Below are positions 4,419 to 7,103 of a DNA stretch of 7,103 nt, piece by piece; within the stretch, counting starts at the first letter, position 1; each line of letters begins with the position of its first letter. Origin of the DNA: an uncultured Lachnospiraceae bacterium. GTDB lineage: Bacteria; Bacillota; Clostridia; Lachnospirales; Lachnospiraceae. Location: positions 1 to 7,103 of the forward strand of contig USSP01000096.1 in the NCBI GenBank assembly GCA_900557385.1. Direction: 5' to 3'. Both the position numbers and the translations under genes were made by a program. The notes beneath the pieces are model-generated. The model was not told the DNA's origin. It was given only the letters and a program-made list of their open reading frames with translations, and made no database searches.

Positions 4419-6370
4419 TTCGGAAACCGGTTTCTCATTATTACACAGGCTGTGATGGCACAAAACTGGCAACGGACTTGTATCTGCCGGATGTTGTGCC
4501 GGGAGAAAAGCTCTCCACTATTATCTATACCGGACTTGGTGGACGAAAAGAACTGTATGAAGAGCAAAAAAGCATGATCACGGCACTGGTGGACAATAAG
4601 TATGCGGTACTGGTGATTGAGCTTCGCGGAAATGGTGCTTCCTTCGGAAGCCATGAGGGCTTCTTGAATCTGCTGGATGGTCAGGATGTAAAAGCCATCA
4701 TGGAAACAATCGCACAGCAGGAGTGGAGCGATGGACAGTTTGCTACTTTTGGTGGTTCTGTGAAAGGATTTGTTCAGGACTTAATTGCCGGCGCACAGCC
4801 TAAAGGGCTGAAAGCGGTGATTCCCTGTGATTGCAATATTGATTTCTACTATCAAGACTTTCCCAATGGAGCGTCCCGTCATCTGGTTTCAGGCAGCGAA
4901 GGGGCACAAGGCGTGTTGGGTGTACCCGTGGATGAAGATATCGATGGTTCCATGGCTCAGGCAGCATGGGAGGAACACCGGGCGAATCTTGGATTTTTAC
5001 AGCAATATGTGCCTAATATGCGCAGGGACAGTGTGAATCCCCGCATTGGTTATGCCCCTGCCATGGTGATTCCCACCTGGGAGCGGCTTGAGGAAGAAAA
5101 GGCAAGCGGAGCTTTTTACTATAAAAACGGTTCCTGGTTTGACCCCGGGGCTACTGCAGCCATGCTGTGCTACCAGATTTTCGGCGGCAAGCTGTTAATC
5201 GGTCCCTGGCGGCACTGTGAAATGTATCATTGTAATAAAGAACTTCCGGAAACAGGGAACATGCCGGTTTTCGATATGCCAAACGGCAGCTTTCAATGGG
5301 AGCAGGATTATTTACAGTTTTATGAGGCTGTGCTGCGGCAGAAGGGAACCTATCTGCAACAGCCGCCAATCCGCTATTACACCGTCGGGGAAACACCGGG
5401 GGAAGAATGGAAATATGCGGATGTACTTCCTTTTTCCAATACGAAAAGAGAGAAATTTTTCCTGACAACGGAAAAGAGCGGAAGCATACATAGCTGTCTG
5501 GACGGTTCGCTCAAAGGAACCTGTCCGAAAGAATGCGAGACAGCAGAATATACGGTGAACAAAGATATTACGCTTTTCGGTCCGGGGATGACGCTGGATC
5601 GGAATTTGGGAAGCAGTTTCGCCAAAGAGGCAGAGAAATGCCTCACCTTCACCAGTGGAGCGTTGGATGCAGACAGAGAATTGACAGGAATTCCACTGCT
5701 TGATTTATGGGTGACTTCAACCCATAAGGATGGAATTTTCCTGGCAGTATTGGAAGAGGTTCTGCCGGATGGAAGCACTTACTTTTTAGCAGATGGAGCC
5801 ATTCGCGCTTCCCATGCAAAGACCACTCCCAATCCCTACTATAACTCCCTGGAGATCCCTTACCATGCAGGTATGTCAGATGACCTGGTGCAGATGGACG
5901 AAAAAGTGCCTCTGCAACTATCCTTCCATCTGGAAGCGGTTTCCAAAATCATCCATAAGGGAAGCATGCTCCGGCTCAGTATATTCTGTGGAGAACGCTT
6001 CTATCAACAGCCGGAGGAAGTGGGAGAGGATACCCCGGAGATTCGGCTTTGGATGGGAGAAGGAACGGAATCTTTCCTGTCACTTCCCTGGATTACGCCG
6101 GAAATCACCCATTTTGCAGGAGAAATACAGATTGGTGAAGAAAAACAAAAAGCAGATGTTTATTTACTGACACAGGGTATTTACGTGCATTGTCAGGGAG
6201 AATGGAGCCACTATCCCTGCAAGGTGGAAAGAGAAGAAAACGGTGATGTTATCTATCATGCAGAGAACCTTACCATAGAAAAGACGCGGAAGGAAGACAA
6301 AGAAATTGCTGTGGCAACAGGTCGGCTTTCCTTCTGCCTGAAGGCATCGCTGCCGGATATGAGAAAATAG
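4415..6370 (+). CDS. CocE/NonD-family serine hydrolase (X-Pro dipeptidyl-peptidase S15-like)
   Basis: A 651-residue alpha/beta-hydrolase of the CocE/NonD family, which includes cocaine esterase, cephalosporin and glutaryl acylases and alpha-amino-acid ester hydrolases. Visible landmarks: beta-strand start FYTGxDG-like YTGCDGTKLATDLYLP (10-25); RGNGASFG (71-78), matching the family's RGxGxSxG; nucleophile elbow GGSVKG with Ser115; GSWFDPG with Asp243; and LIGPWRH with His267. This gives an intact Ser-Asp-His triad. A jelly-roll C-terminal domain spans about 330-560. About 90 residues follow SLPWITP (from ~563), longer than I expect for the family. The oxyanion-hole tyrosine usual in the (T)PYG motif is not seen; the aligned stretch reads YTGLGGRK. 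No signal peptide is visible, so it is probably cytoplasmic and acts on imported substrate. GGAGG (4401-4405) lies 9 bases before the ATG, which overlaps the upstream stop by 4 bases. Family is confident; substrate is unknown. Confidence 0.88.
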   Translation: MIRKPVSHYYTGCDGTKLATDLYLPDVVPGEKLSTIIYTGLGGRKELYEEQKSMITALVDNKYAVLVIELRGNGASFGSHEGFLNLLDGQDVKAIMETIAQQEWSDGQFATFGGSVKGFVQDLIAGAQPKGLKAVIPCDCNIDFYYQDFPNGASRHLVSGSEGAQGVLGVPVDEDIDGSMAQAAWEEHRANLGFLQQYVPNMRRDSVNPRIGYAPAMVIPTWERLEEEKASGAFYYKNGSWFDPGATAAMLCYQIFGGKLLIGPWRHCEMYHCNKELPETGNMPVFDMPNGSFQWEQDYLQFYEAVLRQKGTYLQQPPIRYYTVGETPGEEWKYADVLPFSNTKREKFFLTTEKSGSIHSCLDGSLKGTCPKECETAEYTVNKDITLFGPGMTLDRNLGSSFAKEAEKCLTFTSGALDADRELTGIPLLDLWVTSTHKDGIFLAVLEEVLPDGSTYFLADGAIRASHAKTTPNPYYNSLEIPYHAGMSDDLVQMDEKVPLQLSFHLEAVSKIIHKGSMLRLSIFCGERFYQQPEEVGEDTPEIRLWMGEGTESFLSLPWITPEITHFAGEIQIGEEKQKADVYLLTQGIYVHCQGEWSHYPCKVEREENGDVIYHAENLTIEKTRKEDKEIAVATGRLSFCLKASLPDMRK

Positions 6371-6391
6371 AACCGGCAGGGTGAAAATTAT

Positions 6392-7103
6392 ATGGAAAAA
6401 AACATAAAGTTATCTGTAAGAAGACGAAATTTTATATTAGTTACGCTGATGTTGGGGGCGTTCATCGCCTCCATGGGTCAGAATATGCTGACCTCTGCAT
6501 TGAGCAGCATCATGGTGGAATTTCAGATTTCTGCCTCCTTAGGGCAGCTGCTTACTACCGGGTATATTATGCTTTTGGGAATCATATCTGCCCTGTCGGC
6601 ATTTCTTATTCGGAAATATTCCACCAAAAGCCTGTTTTTATGCTGCATGGGAATGTTTCTGCTTGGTGGAATCCTGGCGCTTTTCGCACCAAGCTTTCCC
6701 CTGCTGTTGCTGGGCAGAGCAATTCAGGCATGTGGAGCAGGCGTGCTGGTTCCCTTATTACAGACCGTAGCCTTTTACCTGTTTCCAAAAGAAAAGCATG
6801 GTCAGGCAATGGGAATTGTCATGCTGGTAATTGGTTTTGCACCGGCGCTGGGACCGGTTGTTTCCGGGGTTTTTGTAGACTTGTGGGGATGGCGTAGTAT
6901 TTTTGTCCTGATGATTGGCGTAGCGATTCTTTCTCTTGCGCTGGGAGCTATGAACATTCAGGATTTCTCAGATGGGGAAAAGAGTAAGCTGGATATGGTT
7001 TCAACAGCACTGTACGGGTTGGGATTCTGTGGATTCATGCTGGGTGTAACCAGTATGAAAGAAGCCGGCGTATTCGCGCTGCAGACTTTGTTATTGTTTG
7101 GCG
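6392..7103 (+). CDS. MFS transporter, DHA2 family (EmrB/QacA/LmrB-like), N-terminal part
   Basis: The first 237 codons of a multidrug-efflux-type proton antiporter, cut by the right edge; full-length relatives have about 450-500 residues and 14 membrane segments. Visible features fit DHA2 transporters: NMLTSALSSIMVEFQIS (31-47) with GYIMLLGIISALSAFLI; a motif-B-like LLLLGRAIQACGAGVLVP with Arg109; the antiporter motif C GFAPALGPVVSG (148-159); and WGWRSIF (165-171). Motif A between segments 2 and 3 is degenerate (IRKYSTKSLFL), as in LmrB-like Firmicute members. About seven hydrophobic segments are present. An AGGGTGA site (6378-6384) precedes the ATG by 7 bases, and only 21 bases separate it from the hydrolase stop, with no hairpin, so it belongs to the same operon. 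It probably exports a drug-like compound or a hydrolysis product; substrate is not readable from sequence. Confidence 0.9.
   Translation, partial: MEKNIKLSVRRRNFILVTLMLGAFIASMGQNMLTSALSSIMVEFQISASLGQLLTTGYIMLLGIISALSAFLIRKYSTKSLFLCCMGMFLLGGILALFAPSFPLLLLGRAIQACGAGVLVPLLQTVAFYLFPKEKHGQAMGIVMLVIGFAPALGPVVSGVFVDLWGWRSIFVLMIGVAILSLALGAMNIQDFSDGEKSKLDMVSTALYGLGFCGFMLGVTSMKEAGVFALQTLLLFG

Noticed and set aside
4208..4654. 148-residue minus-strand open frame across the permease 2/hydrolase boundary
   Set aside because: Opposite two well-supported coding regions, with no recognisable domain.
5377..5778. 133-residue minus-strand open frame inside the hydrolase gene
   Set aside because: Shadow of the hydrolase frame; Ser/Pro-rich and without motifs.
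6640..6897. 85-residue plus-strand open frame inside the MFS gene
   Set aside because: Out of frame with the clearly recognisable DHA2 transporter, whose frame is open across the whole segment.

Overview
The window looks like chromosomal DNA from a Clostridia-type Firmicute, most likely a Lachnospiraceae gut bacterium. The reasons are strong AGGAGG-type ribosome binding sites, an AT-rich promoter region with consensus-like sigma-A elements, a short PadR regulator of the kind common in that family, a DUF3502-type sugar-binding lipoprotein, and LplB/YtcP-type permeases with no ATPase gene beside them. The family assignment is inference from protein style; no database search was possible.

Layout. 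Bases 1-278 (minus strand) hold the first 92 codons of cobS, the cobalamin synthase of late vitamin B12 assembly, which runs off the left edge. Bases 279-496 are an AT-rich divergent promoter region. On the plus strand it carries a promoter and, just downstream of it, a 29-base inverted repeat well placed to be the operator of the following regulator. Everything from 497 to 7103 reads rightward: padR-like regulator segment, solute-binding lipoprotein (869-2401), permease 1 (2473-3435), permease 2 (3528-4418), CocE/NonD-family serine hydrolase (4415-6370) and the first 237 codons of a DHA2-type MFS transporter (6392 to the right edge).

The most unusual point is that the PadR regulator has no stop codon. 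Its frame runs without interruption into the binding protein, which nevertheless has its own strong ribosome binding site, start codon and lipoprotein signal peptide. This looks like a recombination or deletion junction that placed a transport operon under a PadR promoter, a true PadR-lipoprotein read-through product, or an assembly join.

A plausible working model, which is inference, is as follows. A lipid-anchored binding protein captures a small glycan or acylated/glycosylated compound. The two permeases import it with an ATPase encoded elsewhere. The cytoplasmic CocE-like enzyme cleaves an ester or amide bond, and the MFS pump expels a product or toxic moiety. The operon also has two structured intercistronic regions: a perfect 12-bp hairpin after the binding-protein gene and a complex palindromic element between the permease genes. 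A nearly identical 19-base translation-start module precedes both permease genes.
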